A stretch of DNA of 64,000 nt, from the NCBI GenBank assembly GCA_016711295.1, contig JADJTE010000011.1, positions 1-64,000 on the forward strand. The letters are read 5' to 3'. The position numbers and the translations under genes are program-made. The stretch is from Sphingobacteriales bacterium. GTDB taxonomy: Bacteria > Bacteroidota > Bacteroidia > Chitinophagales > UBA2359. The number at the start of each line of letters is the position of its first letter. Position 1 is the first letter of the stretch. The notes beneath the pieces were generated by a model. It made no database searches, was not told the DNA's origin, and worked only from the letters and a program-made list of their open reading frames with translations. Below, in pieces: positions 19,839 through 32,941 of the stretch.

Positions 19839-22800
19839 CTATCGGCGCAACTCGATACAACCATTGCGCTTCTCTTGGGTTTCGGCATTGATGAGTACAT
19901 AGAAATACGTATGGTCGGGTACGGGTTCGCCGTTGTTTTCCCAAGTGCCGTCCCAAGCATTGGTGGCATTATAATCGAGGGCACGAAATACGCGGTCGCC
20001 CCAGCGATTGAACACCAAAAATTCGTTGTCGGGATAACAAGTAGCAATTTCAGGGATTACAAACCTATCGTTTTTGCCGTCGCCATTGGGCGAAAATCCC
20101 GAAGGTATGAATATGTCGGCAAACTCGGTTTCGCAAGCGGGTTCGTCTGCCGTCACATCTATCACAACCGTAGCCGTATCGGTCAGTCCCGCCTCACAGA
20201 TGACGTATTGGAAGCTATCCACTCCCACAAAATCGGTATTGGGAATATACTCTACCATACCGCCCAAGGGGTCTGTAAATCCGATAGTACCGTTTAGCGG
20301 AGGCACTATTATATCCGTACAAGTAATATTGGAAAGTGGGTCGCATACGGGCGGCTCGGTAGTTGTATTACATAACAAATCGTTCAAACCTACATTAATC
20401 ACAAGAGGTGTATTTTGGGGCGTAGTGCTGTTATCATCTATTGCCACCAAAGACAAGGTATCTTCGGTTTGCGTATCGTCAGCTACGACAATAAATACCC
20501 AAGCCGTATCGCTTAATCCGTCGGGCGTACTGATGACGTATTGGAACGAATCAGTGCCTACAAATGAAGTATCTGCCGTATAAACAATACCCAAACAGGT
20601 ATCGCTATCGCAGATAACTGCTGTACCGTTGAATGGCAAGGTATTGATGTCGGCAATGGTCAAATCATCTCCGTCCGGGTCAGTATCGTTGCCCAATACC
20701 TCGATGCAATAAGGTATGCCCTGCACAGCATCAAGCACAGTATCATTTACGGCAATGGGCGGATTGCCCGTACAAATGACCACCAAAGCAGTATCCGTCA
20801 ATTCGCCGTCAGTAATGACATAGCTCAAAGTATCGCAGCCTATAAAATCGGGATTGGGCGTATAGCTAATGCTGTCTGTTCCTATTACTTGCGCCGTACC
20901 GTTGGTGGGTGGGTTTATAATATCAACAATAACAATAGCATCGCCGTCGGGGTCGGTATCGTTGCTCAGAACGGGTATTACAATCGTTGTATTGGGCGTA
21001 GTAGTTGCATTATCATCAACAGCTATGGGCGGGCTATTGAGCGGACACAATACCGTTACTACTACAATTGCCGTATCTGTTAGCCCTGCGGGGTCTTCTA
21101 CCACATACGTAATGGTATCGGTCAAGCCACAGGTATCCACAGGCGGCAGATAGAGCAATAGCGTATCGTCGGGCGATACCTCCAAAGCCACTGTACCGTA
21201 TTGAGGTCCCGAAATGATGCTCACTAAACGCACTTCTTCGCCTTCGGGATCGAAGTCGTTGCCCAAGAAATCGATAATAATCGGTTCTGTAATAGCCTCC
21301 GCCAAATCATCAACAGCTATGGGCGGGTCGTTGGGGTCGGTGTTTATACATATTACTACGGTTGCGGTATCGGTGCCGCCACCTACTTGGTCTTGAATGA
21401 CGTATTGCAGTGTGTCACAGCCTATATAGCCTTGCAAGGGTATGTAGCCTATGCTGTTGCCGTCCAAAATGGTGGCAAGCCCGTGATTGGGTTGGTCGCT
21501 AATGGTGGTAATGATGATTGGGTCTCCGTCGGGGTCGAAGTCGTTGCTCGTCACTACCAGCGTAAGGGTATCTTCGGGCAACATTTCGGCGTAATCGTCT
21601 ATGGCTACGGGCGGATTATTGATAGGTGTTCCCGTCACTATTATCGTTATCCAAGCCGTATCGCACAAAATGGGTGTGCCGTTGTCGCAGATGATATACT
21701 GTATATAATCTGTACCTACAAAATCGGGGTAGGGCGTATAGGTTATCGTGCCATCGCCGTTTTGAGTGCTTGTACCATTGGCAGACGGCGTAGCTATAGT
21801 CGATATAATATTATCGCCATCGGGGTCAAAATCATTGCTCAACTGCGTTACCACCACGTCTATGCCTTGTTGGGTCGTAGTTTCGTCGTTGATAGCTACG
21901 GGTGGATTATTCGAGGGTTCGCCGTTAGGGTCTATGCTCACGCAAACCGTAGCCGTATCGCACAAGCCGCCTGTATCGCATACGATATAATCGAAACAAT
22001 CTGTGCCTACAAAATCGGTATCGGGCAAATAAGTTATTGTCCCATCATTGTTATTGGTCGCCGTGCCGTTAGCGGGGTCGTTGACGGTCGTAATGCTAAT
22101 GGCATCGCCGTCGGGGTCGCTATCGTTCGCCGTTAGGTCTATGACGACATTGCTATTCGGGTTGGTACTCGCCACGTCGTTGCCTGCGGTAGGTGGATGA
22201 TTGATACCGTCGTACAGGATATTTACACCTACTAAGGTCGTAGCGGTATTGCCGCAGGTGTCGCTAATGGTATAGAAGAAAAAGTCGCTTGTGTCGGTGG
22301 TGCCCGCGTTGGGTGTATAGATAATCTGGTTGCCGCTTATTGCTACCGCGCCCGACTGTGGGGTAGTAGTACTATTGATGCTAAGAGCCGTACCCAAATC
22401 GTTGTCTAATACGGATATAGTTACGGATTGGGTAGGCGTAGTAAACGCCACATCGGTTTGGGCATCGGCTTCGTTCTCGCAAAGCCCGATATAGATAATA
22501 ACCATCGCCGTATCGCAAGCCGTAAAACTGGGTGCTAACACACAAACTTCATACGTAAATGTATCAATTCCCGTAGCCGTAGGCACATAGTTAAAGCTAT
22601 TTGTAAGCGCGTCATACACCATCTCGCCCAAATTAGGACTATCAAGCACGGTCATGCTGATAACACCTATTGGTACTTCCGCAACAGGTATGCACTGCAA
22701 GACGGGACTGGCTACGCAAATCGAATCGTTGGCTATAATGGGCAAATTGATAGGTATGCCTGCATTGGTTGTATATATATCGTCGTCAGCATCTATGTAG

Positions 22801-25800
22801 GGAGGCGAAAATACGTCTATCGACACCACCGCTGTATCGCAACCTACCCCTGCAACACAGATTTCATAGGTAAATTGGTCAGTTCCCGTATATGCCGCAT
22901 TCGGCGTATAGACAATGCCATAATCGTCTAAACCATCGTTCAATGCTACGGCACTTCCATTAGCGGGCAGCGCAACGATATTGATGCTTACTACATAAGT
23001 TTCTAACCACGCATTGATAGGTAAGCATATACCGCCAATACAAGCCGTATCGTTTAGCGTAATAAACACATTGACCGGCGTGTCCATAGTGGTGTTTTCG
23101 GTATCGTCGGTGGCTATCACTACATCGGGCGTGGGGTTGGTGTTCGAGATAATAACCCAAGCCGTATCGGTAAATCCGTTGGGGTCGCTGATGATATAGT
23201 AGAACGAATCAATACCCGGAAAATCATCGCAAGCGATATAAATGACCTCATCGCCAAAATCGGTGCTGATACCACAAGCAGGCTGCCCTATTTCGATGAT
23301 TTCGATGGGGTCGCCGTTGGGGTCAAAATCGTTGACCAATACGGGTATAAATACTACCTCGTCGCCGTCTTCGAGCAGACCGAAGTCGTTATTGGCTACG
23401 GGGGCTTGGTTGTTGGGGTCTAATACATAAATGGTCACGGTGGCGTTGTCGCTATTGCCATTGGGGTCGGTAATGGTATATTCTAATACATCGACACCCC
23501 AGATTGCCCGTAGCAGGCGTATAAATGATTTGATTGCCTACAATAATGACCGTGCCAAAGTCGGGGTGGTCGGTGATGGTGATGGTCAATGGCGGGTAGC
23601 CGCTGTCGTTGTTCAGAATCGGAATGGTAATGGGCGTACCCACTAAGGTGCTGTCTGTATCATTGACAGCATCAGGGCAAGCTACAGTGACAATAATGCG
23701 CGACTGCGCACACTGCGGGATACCAAGACCGCCGCATACATTGAGCGGGTCGTCGCAAATGGTCACAAATGCCGTATCGACACCCGAAAAACCGGGCAAG
23801 GGCGTAAAGCGCACGCAAGTGTCGTTGAGTACTGATATGGCTGCACCAAACGCACTAAATCCAGAGGCGATATAGAGGTCGTCGCCGTCGGGGTCGCTAA
23901 GGGCAATACATACATCAACGGGAATCATGGGCGCGGTGCAGGCATAGTAGGTGTCGGTATTCGGTGCTTGGTTGTTTTCGCCTACTTGCACGGTCACGCT
24001 ACCCGTAGCCGTACCGCCGTCGGTCGATACAGTATAATTAAACGTAGCAATACCCTCAAATCCATCAGGCGGATAGTAGGTAATGGTATTGGTAAAATTG
24101 ATTTGGGCATTGGGGATAGAAACGCCCGTAATGGTCAAACCCGACGAGGGTAAATCATTAGCTAATACATCAACCGTTACGGGGGCATTCACAGCAGTTA
24201 AGGCGCAATCGGGTTGCGCGATAATGCCCGAAGGTAGGGGGGCAAAACCAGCATCGATATCAACCGTATTGCCATTGATACTGATAATACTGCTTTGTCC
24301 CGTGGCGGGGTTATAGTCGCTGTCGGCGGCGGGATTACCTCCTATGCCTTGCGCTACGGTGCCAAAACCCGTAGGTGTCGAAAAACTGACGTAATAATCG
24401 CCCGTTGTGAGACCGCCGAATGAATAAAACCCACTAAAATTGGTGGTGGCACTTGCTACCCACGCGCCCGCCGCCGTATAAAGTGTGACGCTGGCAAAGG
24501 AAATACCGTTTTCTCCTGCGTTTTGTATCCCATTGCCATTTGTGTCGTTCCAAACAAAACCCGAAATAGTGCCCAATACATCGGGGCAATCGCGAATAAC
24601 GGTAAGAGTTGCCGTATTAGAGATTTGTCCGTCAGCGGCAATCACTGTATAGTTAAACACGTCCGTACCTTCTGAGTTATCGCCTATTTCGTAAAATATC
24701 TGCAAACCGCCCGCCGTCAAAACCGCCGTTCCGCCGCCCGATACTGTTTGGAGCGAAAAAATGCCCTCGATAGCCGCTGCTCCCGCCAAATCATTGGCAA
24801 GAACGTCAATCGTCTGCCCTATCGGACCGCATAGCGTTATTACATCATTGACCGCTATCGGTGCGCCGCCCGGCGAGCAGTTGGGCGATTCGATACTCAA
24901 TACATTAGACAAACAACCCGTAGCATTGTCTTACGCTGTCAAGGTGTAGGTGCTGCCATTGGCAGTATAGTTAAGCGAAATGGGTGTTCCTGTATTCAGG
25001 ACTATCCCATTTGCAGGTAAGTCGCTGCCCGTAATCGTATAGCTACCGCTACCGCCGTTTGCGCTCACCATTACGCTAAACGTATCGTCATCGACACAAG
25101 ATGGCGTTGCCGCACTCAATACGGGGCTATTACCTGCACAAGGGTCGGGATTACAATTAAAGGCTTGGACGTAGGTTTGAGTAGCACAAGACAAGCCCGC
25201 ACTTTGTGCCGCATAATTGAGTAGGGTAAAGGTGACAAGCCCACCTGTTCCTGCTTGGGCGGTATAGGTATTGCCTGTACCCGCGTTGCCCAAGTTATCA
25301 AACCACGATACACCAAAATTGGCACAAATACCCGATAAACTGATGATACAGTTTTCACCCGTCACATTGCCGCTCACATCGGGATACACCACAATAGGAA
25401 CACCATTGCTCGATACGGCAGGGCAGCCTGCTGTGGTAGGTGTATAAACAGGCGTAAAGGAATAAACTTGCCCTTCGCAGCCGCCGGTCGTCAATACAAC
25501 CGAGTTAGGGTTAGGTACGGCATTGCCGTTCTGGTCATACCAAGTAAGCGTGCCACCGTCGCCATTCATTACGCCTACTGATAGGCTGATGGTGCTGCCA
25601 TTGCAAACAGCAGTAGCAGAGCCTATGGCAGTGGTCAAGGTCGTATTGCAGCTACTATTGGGTACTACTGTAATTATTATATTGTCTGATGCCGTACAGC
25701 CCGCCGCATCTGTCACCGTTACGCTATACGTGCCACCACTATTAACTATAATGCTCTGCCCTACTGCGCCTGTGCTCCAAGCATAGTTAGCAAAGCCATT

Positions 25801-28800
25801 AGGTGCGCTGATAGTGAAAGGCAAATCGCCCTCGCTAAGGCTTATATCAGCCCCCAAATTGACCGATGTGCCGCCGCTATTAATGCTCACTACTACGGCA
25901 TCGGCTGCTGTACAGCCCGCCGAATTGGTAACGGTAACGCTATACGTGCCGCTATTCGATACCGTAATGCCCGATGTAGTAGCTCCGTATTCCATAAATA
26001 AGACGAATAAGCACCGCCTGCATTGACAAAGGCGCTACCGCAAGCCGTCACGTCATTGCCCAAACTAAATGGGAAGCTATCGCCTATGCTCACTACTACG
26101 GCATCGGCTGCCGTACAGCCCGCCGAATTGGTAACGGTAACGCTATACGTGCCGCTATTCGATACCGTAATGCCCGATGTAGTAGCTCCCGTATTCCATA
26201 AATAAGACGAATAAGCACCGCCTGCATTGACAAAGGCGCTACCGCAAGCCGTCACGTCATTGCCCAAACTAAATGGGAAGCTATCGCCTATGCTCACTAC
26301 TACGGCATCGGCTGCCGTACAGCCCGCCGAATTGGTAACGGTAACGCTATACGTGCCGCTATTCGATACCGTGACGCCCGATGTAGTAGCTCCGTATTCC
26401 ATAAATAAGACGAATAAGCACCGCCTGCATTGACAAAGGTGCTACCGCAAGCCGTCACGTCACTGCCCAAACTAAATGGGAAGCTATCGCCTATGCTCAC
26501 TACTACGGCATCGGCTGCCGTACAGCCCGCCGAATTGGTAACGGTAACGCTATACGTGCCGCTATTCGATACCGTAATGCCCGATGTAGTAGCTCCCGTA
26601 TTCCATAAATAAGACGAATAAGCACCGCCTGCATTGACAAAGGTGCTACCGCAAGCCGTCACGTCATTGCCCAAACTAAATGGGAAGCTATCGCCTATGC
26701 TCACTACTACGGCATCGGCTGCCGTACAGCCCGCTGCGTCGGTGACAGTTACACCATATATACCGCTTTCAGCGACGGTGATGGCTTGCCATGTTGCGCC
26801 CGTACTCCAATTATACGAAGTATAACCGCTCCTGCATTGAGGGTAGTACTATTACAAGCCGCGACATCATTACCCAAGCTGAATGCGAAGGTATTACCCA
26901 AATTGACCACTACCGCATCTGATGCCGTACAGCCCGCCGAATTAGTAACCGTGACGCTATACGTGCCGCTTTCGGTAACAGTAATGCCCTGCCAAGTTGC
27001 GCCCGTGTTCCAATTATAGGTGGCATAGCCCATACCTGCTGCCAGCGTTGCGGACCCGCAAGCCGTTATGTCGTTGCCCAAACTAAACGGAAAGCTACTA
27101 CTTATAGCAACAGCGACGACATCGCTTGCCGTACATCCTATGGCATTGGTAACGGTTACGCTATACGTACCGCTATTCGTCGCACTGATATTTTGAGTGC
27201 TTGCTCCCGTATTCCAAAGGTAAGCCGTATAGCCACTGCCCGCGTCGAGGAGTGCGGAGCCACAAGTCGTTATATCGTTGCCCAAGGAATAATCGAATGT
27301 ATTGCCAATAGTGACGTTGATGGCATCGTTTGCCGTACATTCTGCCAAGTTGGTGACTGTTACGCTATACGTGCCGCTATTGCTTACCGCGATAGTTGAA
27401 GTAGTTGCGCCTGTACTCCATAGATATGAGGTATAGCCGCTACCTGCATCAAGGAGCGCGTTGCTGCAAGCGGTTATGTCGTCGCCCAACGAATAACTGA
27501 ATGTATTGCCGATGCTAACGTTGATAGCATCGGAGGCAGTGCAGCCCGTAGCATTGCTGACCGTGACGCTGTACGTACCGCTATTGCTAATGCCTATATC
27601 TTGGATGGTTGCGCCTGTATTCCAAAGGTAAGAGGCATAACCGCTACCCGCATCAAGGGAGGCATTGTTACAAGCCGCAAAATCGCTGCCTAAGGATATA
27701 GCAGGAGGCGATGATACGATGATGTCTATTTGGTCTATATCAACACAGTTGCCCTGGCCTGTCACGGTGACGCTATACGAACCGCTTTGCGTGATGCTGA
27801 TATTGGGTGTAGTTTCGCCCGTACTCCACTGATAAGTCCCGAAAGGTTGGGCAGCATCTAAGACCACCACCCCCGCGCAGGAGTATATATCGTCGCCAAA
27901 TTCGACCAAGTTGCTTGGGAAAACAGTGACAAATACTTGGTCGGAGGCAGTACAGCCCAACACGTTGCTTGCCGTAACGCTATATATTCCGCTGGTAGTG
28001 ACGGATAGCGTTTGAGTAGTAGCTCCTGTATTCCACATAAATTCGGAATAGGCAGTGCCTGCGTCTAAGACGGTAGAGCCGCAAACACCAATATCGCTGC
28101 CCAAATCGAGCAATCCACTATTGTTGAGTGATACATTGACAATGTCGCTCATCGTACAACCATCCGCCGTTGTTACGCTCACGCCATAATTACCACTCGT
28201 GCTGACGGTGACGCTTTGGGTAGTAGCCCCGTTAGTCCATAAATAGTTGGTGAAACCGCCCCCTGCGTTCAGAATTGTGCTATTACAAGCTACCACATCA
28301 TTACCCAAGGAATAGTCGGGTATTGGAATCAAATTTACATTAATAGCATCGCTGGCAGTGCAGCCGCCTTGTCCCGTTACGGTAACACTATACATACCGC
28401 TTGATGATACGCTAATACTTGGCGTATTGCTGCCCGTACTCCATAGGTAGGTAGCAAATGGCGTTGTCGGAGCTAAGATAGCAGTAGCACTACAGGTGCT
28501 AATATCGCTACCCAGATTGACCGACAGAGGCGCGAATATAGTGACCGCGACGGCATCGGAGGCAGTACAACCCGCCGCGTTGCTGACCGTTACGCTATAC
28601 GTACCGCTCGACGATACCGTGGATCCTGGGCTGGCAGCCCCATTACTCCATGTATAAGTCGCAAAACCCGCACCCGCATAGAGCGATACGGGGTTACACG
28701 AACTTTGGTCGGCACTCAAATTGACCGAAGGTATAGGCAAAAAGGTGACTTTTACGTTGTCGGAGGCAGTACAACCCGCCGCCGTTGTGACGGTGACACT

Positions 28801-30781
28801 ATAAGTAGCTGTGCTATTGACGGTGATGCTTTGGGTAACAGCACCCGTATTCCAAGCATAATTGACAAAGCCCGAAGGAGCAGCAATAAGCGTAGTAGGG
28901 GTGCAGACCGAATAATCACTACCCAGATTGACCGATGCGTTATTGGCTATTGTAACCCCAACGGCATCGGAAGCCGTACAGCCCGCCGCAGTGGTAACTG
29001 TAACGGTATAAATACCGCTTGTAGCGGCGGTGATAGCGGCGGTTGTTTGCCCATTGCTCCAAGAATAGGACGCAAAACCTACGGGAGCTGCAATAGTTGC
29101 ACTCTGACAAGCCGTGATGTCATTGCCTAAATTAATATTGGTAGTATTATTAATAGCAATGCCAATAGCATCAGAAGCCGTACAGCCGTCGGCATTAGTA
29201 ACTGTGACGCTATATGTGCCGCTGCCATTGACGATGATGTCGGGCGTAGTTTGTCCGCTGCTCCAAGCGTAGGCAGCCATACCGCTTGGGGCACTTAGGG
29301 CTACACTACTTTGGCAGGTAGTAATATCGCTACCCAGCGAAAAGGTTGGCGTATTGATGAGTAGGCTCGCGGCATCGGAAGCAGTACAGCCTTCGGCATT
29401 GGTGACGGTTACGCTATACAAACCCGTGGTAGGAGCAATAATGCTTGCAGTTGTTGCCCCCGTATTCCACAAATAAGTTGCATAGCCACCGCCCGCATTG
29501 AGGGCGATGGGACTGCACGAGAATTTGATTGCTGCCCAGTTCTACGCTTAGGGGCGAAAATTCGATATAGACGGCATCGGTAGAGGTACAGCCGCTCGAA
29601 TTGGACACCGTAACGCTATACGTACCACTCGCTGAAACACTGATAGTAGGCGTATTGCTACCCGTATTCCATTGGTAAAATGTTGCTCCCGTAGTGGTGC
29701 CGTCTATAGTGGCGGTATTGGCACAGTAGTTTCGGTCGGGACCGAGGTAAACCTGCGGATTGGCTACAAAACCGATGGTAGCCGTTCTTGTAGCTGTGCA
29801 GCCCACTGCGTCGCTCACCGTGACGGTATAGGTATCGGCACATAAACCCGACAATTCGCTGCCCAACATGCCATTGTCCCAAGCATAGGTATATGGGGCT
29901 GTGCCGCCTGTAGCAACAAGGCTAAGGCTGCCCGTGCATTGTTTGGGTGGGCAATAAACGCTTAGTGCCACTTCGCCATTGCCGTTGGTCATATATGTTG
30001 GGATAGTGTAACCCGCTTGTGCGGTGGCGGTATATTGCACTAAACCCGACATGCCATATAAATTGTTGAAATTATTAGCACCATCAGCACCCAACTGAAA
30101 GCCATAGTGATGGGTGGGTGCGCCGTAGTTGTGGCTTAGGTGGAGGGTATATCCCGCGTAGTCGCCCTCGCCCGTCAAGGTGTTCGGTTTGGTGGCATCT
30201 ACGGTAAAAAACGACCACGTAGTATATCCCGCACCCACAACACCTAAACCCGACCCGTCGCGGTAGAGGTCTTGGTCGGCAAAACTGGGGTTCATCGCAT
30301 TCCACGTAGCCCATGTTTGTTTATTATCGAGCCACAAGTCGATATGGAATCGCTTGTTGGGATTGGTTGTGGATACGAGTGTTCCGACAATGCGCCAATC
30401 GCCATCGATAAAATAATATTGAGTGGCACCCGCGTTGGGAGCAAAGATAAAATTTTGTTCGCCCATCGGAAAATTGGGCAGCCGCAATGCAAAGCCGTCG
30501 GTATTATACGCGCCGTTGCCCTGCATAGAGTATTGATAGGCAATACAAGGCGTATCGCCGTAGCAGTCGCCGTAGGTTTCGTAGTCTATTTGTAAGGCAC
30601 AAGGCTGGGCAACCGCGCTTATAGCAAGGTTACCCAAGCAACTCATTGCCAAGACCGTGAAAAAAAGTTGGCGAAAAACGCAACAAAACTTCGTTGGCTG
30701 CGTATCAGTATAATGGGGAGATGCTGCACCCCAATTTTTTTCAGGGGAAAAAAAATACATAAAGTAGCTATATGGGTTCAT
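19839..30781 (-). CDS. Giant repetitive cell-surface adhesin with type B (gliding-motility) C-terminal domain
   Basis: About 3,650 codons. The start at 30781 (MNPYSYFMYFF) gives a long signal region ending near AISAVAQ. In order: an N-terminal domain (30.6-30.0 kb); a SprB-type repeat (GGTAPYTYAWDNG...GCTATRT, near 29.85 kb); about twenty repeats of roughly 68 residues with LGxDxxxC, YxWxTGATT and SGTYSVTVTN (29.75-25.4 kb); an SdrD-B-like domain (FVWNDTNGNGIQNAGENG, near 24.5 kb); many cadherin/Big-type repeats (NPPVAVDD...LSNDTDPDGD, 24.9-20.2 kb); and a C-terminal type B sorting domain (PSGFSPNGDGKNDRF, FNRWGDRVF, 20.13-19.84 kb). The frame changes five times and an in-frame TAA occurs at 24931-24933; repeats continue across each break. 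The likely role is surface adhesion or gliding, exported with the adjacent PorP/SprF. Confidence 0.85.
25886..26699 (-). repeat. Four near-identical 204-bp tandem repeats inside the adhesin gene
   Basis: Units start at 25886, 26089, 26293 and 26496, with spacing 203, 204, 203 and 204 bp; each encodes one 68-residue repeat. Units one and three lack a C in the CCC of AGCTCCCGTATTCC, which explains their 203-bp length and the frame changes. Near identity contrasts with the diverged flanking repeats and implies recent duplication or gene conversion. Confidence 0.92.
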
Positions 30782-31573
30782 AATGGGATATTTATGGAGG
30801 TCTGAATAATAGAGCAAATGCGGCAATAAAGATTGCTGCCCTACACAATAATAGCGTCCTTTGGGGTTGAAAAACCTCGAAGGACTTTTTGTTTTTAAGG
30901 GGTTGGTGAGTGCAAAGAAAAAATAGCAGTGGAGACAACAAAAAGCAAATGTTGGCGAGTGCAATATTTTATTTACGCTATCGTGCTAATGCTTAGTTGG
31001 GTTGAGGCGCGTCAAGAATCGGTTTAAGTGAGTTAAGTTGTCCTACGAGCCGCAAGAGCCGCAAGTGTTCATTAAACTATACGGTTAGGCTGTTATAAAA
31101 AGTGGACAAGTTAAGGCAAGTTTAATATGTTGCTTTAAGAGGGTTTATTTTTTTTCCGTGCAACTGTTCGCCTCAATTTTTGCATAATAAGCATTTTGAA
31201 AAAATGACCTTTTTGTGACAAATCAATTAACTCTTCGGCAATCTGCTACTTTGCAGAGTAAAAAATAGCTTGCATAAGACTTCGTGAGGGTGATGCGGTT
31301 AATTGCCAATTTTTGTTTGTCATTTTGATGTCATTATTTTTTTTGGCACACTTCTTGGTTATAGTAGGCTAATTCGGGCTAAGTTGGCAATTGAAACGTT
31401 TATCCGTCAAAAAACTACCAAAAACTGTATAAAGATACGGCATGTTTCGTTATTGACCAATAAAATTGTCTTGCAAATGTAAAAATATTCACGCTGCCAA
31501 ACTATTATATTGCTTTCTAAGCACAATTACCTTGACTATAAACCATCATCATAAACACTATATATATCAAACT
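30782..31573. other. Intergenic region upstream of the adhesin
   Basis: No gene seen. The leftward promoter of the adhesin should lie here but no clear TAnnTTTG box was found. At 31344-31359 (plus strand) TGGCACACTTCTTGGT resembles a sigma-54 -24/-12 element (TGGCACG-N4-TTGCW) with two mismatches; it points to the decayed IS1595 transposase. Confidence 0.4.
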
Positions 31574-32208
31574 ATGAACGGACTTAGCAAATACTATATT
31601 AAAAAGATTATCGGTTGCTTTGCCGACGAGTTTACGGCTACTGAAACCTCTCGAAAGCTAAAAGTCAATCGAAATACGGTGAATAAATATTACCGCATTA
31701 TCCGCGAGGCGATAGCTGATTACCAAGAAATGCTATTTAATGGGCAAGCTAAAAACGGCAACGATACCGTTTTTTGCCTCTATTAGCATAGGAGCAATGG
31801 CATTACAACTGCAAATGAACCCGACGCAGTGACCTACCACCTTACTTTGCTGAACTCAAGAGTTTATATAGAGGACAAAGCCCCGAAAAAGGCGGACCAA
31901 ACTGCGGGCGCACCCGAACAAGCAAGTGCCGAAGAAAACGCCGCTGCATTGCACGAATTAGCCACTACAGGCTTAAATGGGCGCAATAATGGAAGTACCA
32001 AAATGTCGAAACAGCCTACAATTTTTTCTTGTATGCCAAAGATAAATTGACCAAATTTTATGGCGTAAAGGAAGAATATTCGTACTTATATTTAAAAGAA
32101 TTGACCTTCCGATTCAATAATCGCGACAAAGACGTTTCGCAAATTATTTGGAAAATTTTGCCTCACCACAGCCCCGAATGGGCTAAAACAAGCCGCTATC
32201 GCAAATAG
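31574..32208 (+). pseudogene. Internally deleted IS1595-family transposase
   Basis: The N-terminus from 31574 (MNGLSKYYIKKIIGCFADEF, then ETSRKLKVNRNTVNKYY) is the HTH start of IS1595/ISXO2-type transposases. The C-terminus (FYGVKEEYSYLYLKELTFRF, NNRDKDVSQIIWKIL) ends at TAG 32206-32208. The catalytic middle is missing: only about 630 bp lie between, with several frame changes. A non-functional remnant. Confidence 0.7.
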
Positions 32209-32381
32209 ACAGCTACCCATATTGGTGCACGACAACCTTGCACCAGATTGTGCATATAACATTGCGCTCCTACCCTGCTACAAGGCAGCAAAATATTTGT
32301 GCCCCCAAACACCTTATCAGCAAAAATAATAATAGCAATAAAGTGCGTCTCTGCTAATGCAGGGGCGTGCTTTTATTTTTT

Positions 32382-32495
32382 GTAACATTTAGCCTTGTAG
32401 GGGGAACTAATCGAATATACAGCGAAGTCAGACATTATTAGATAAGTATTGCTCATTATACCCCATACCCAAAACCCTATACCCTAAATAGTTAC
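32382..32495 (+). mobile_element. MITE family 1, copy B
   Basis: 114 bp, ends GTAACATTTAGCC and CCCTAAATAGTTAC, core ACATTATTAGATA. It is flanked on both sides by TATTTTTT, an exact 8-bp target duplication. It lies 21 bp upstream of the -7 box of the heavy-metal-binding protein gene. Confidence 0.85.
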
Positions 32496-32516
32496 TATTT
32501 TTTCGGTATTTTGCCG

Positions 32517-32524
32517 TACCTTTG
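32517..32524 (+). promoter_or_regulatory. Promoter -7 element of the metal-binding protein gene
   Basis: TACCTTTG matches TAnnTTTG. The region about 20 bp upstream, where a TTTG-like -33 element is expected, is the MITE copy B target duplication and MITE end. Confidence 0.5.
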
Positions 32525-32619
32525 TGTTGCTATCTCTTAGCCTTGGAGATGTGTAATCACCATGCTATACATAATTTATAAATTCGGGCAAACATAATTT
32601 AATTACAAAATACATTCAC

Positions 32620-32850
32620 ATGAATCAACAAACCATTGTTATCCGCATTGGCGGCATGACCTGCGGGCATTGCTCGAACTATGTAAGCCAAATCATCGGC
32701 GAATTGGAGGGCATTGTCCAAACCGACATCAGTTTAGAGCAAGGCACCGCCACTGTGCGCTATGACGCCGACCAAGTATCGAGTAGCGACATAGTCGCCG
32801 CCGTAAGCGATACGCACTATACCGTATTAGACATGCAAAATTTATCATAG
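32620..32850 (+). CDS. Heavy-metal-associated (HMA) domain protein, CopZ-like
   Basis: A 76-residue single-domain protein. IGGMTCGHCSNYV carries the MxCxxC metal site (Cys at about residues 15 and 18) and the rest fits the ferredoxin-like HMA fold (ATVRYDADQVSSSDIVAAV). Such proteins bind Cu(I) or related ions in the cytoplasm and pass them to transport ATPases. No metal ATPase is adjacent, so the partner is elsewhere. It ends 30 bp before a strong hairpin shared with the convergent TonB gene. Confidence 0.88.
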   Translation: MNQQTIVIRIGGMTCGHCSNYVSQIIGELEGIVQTDISLEQGTATVRYDADQVSSSDIVAAVSDTHYTVLDMQNLS

Positions 32851-32880
32851 ACAAGGCGGGCAGTCTCCGCGCTACATATA

Positions 32881-32921
32881 CAACAGCCCCTATCAGTTTC
32901 GACAACTGATAGGGGCTGTTG
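32881..32921. terminator. Long perfect hairpin between convergent genes
   Basis: CAACAGCCCCTATCAGTT pairs over 18 bp with its inverted copy, leaving a TCGAC loop. There is no clear T run on either side, but the position between convergent genes (HMA and TonB) suggests a two-way terminator. Confidence 0.65.
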
Positions 32922-32941
32922 TGGGTATATGATTATAGCAC

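Noticed and set aside
21387..22136. Long plus-strand frame inside the adhesin gene
   Set aside because: It mirrors the repeated composition of the minus-strand adhesin and has no domain of its own.
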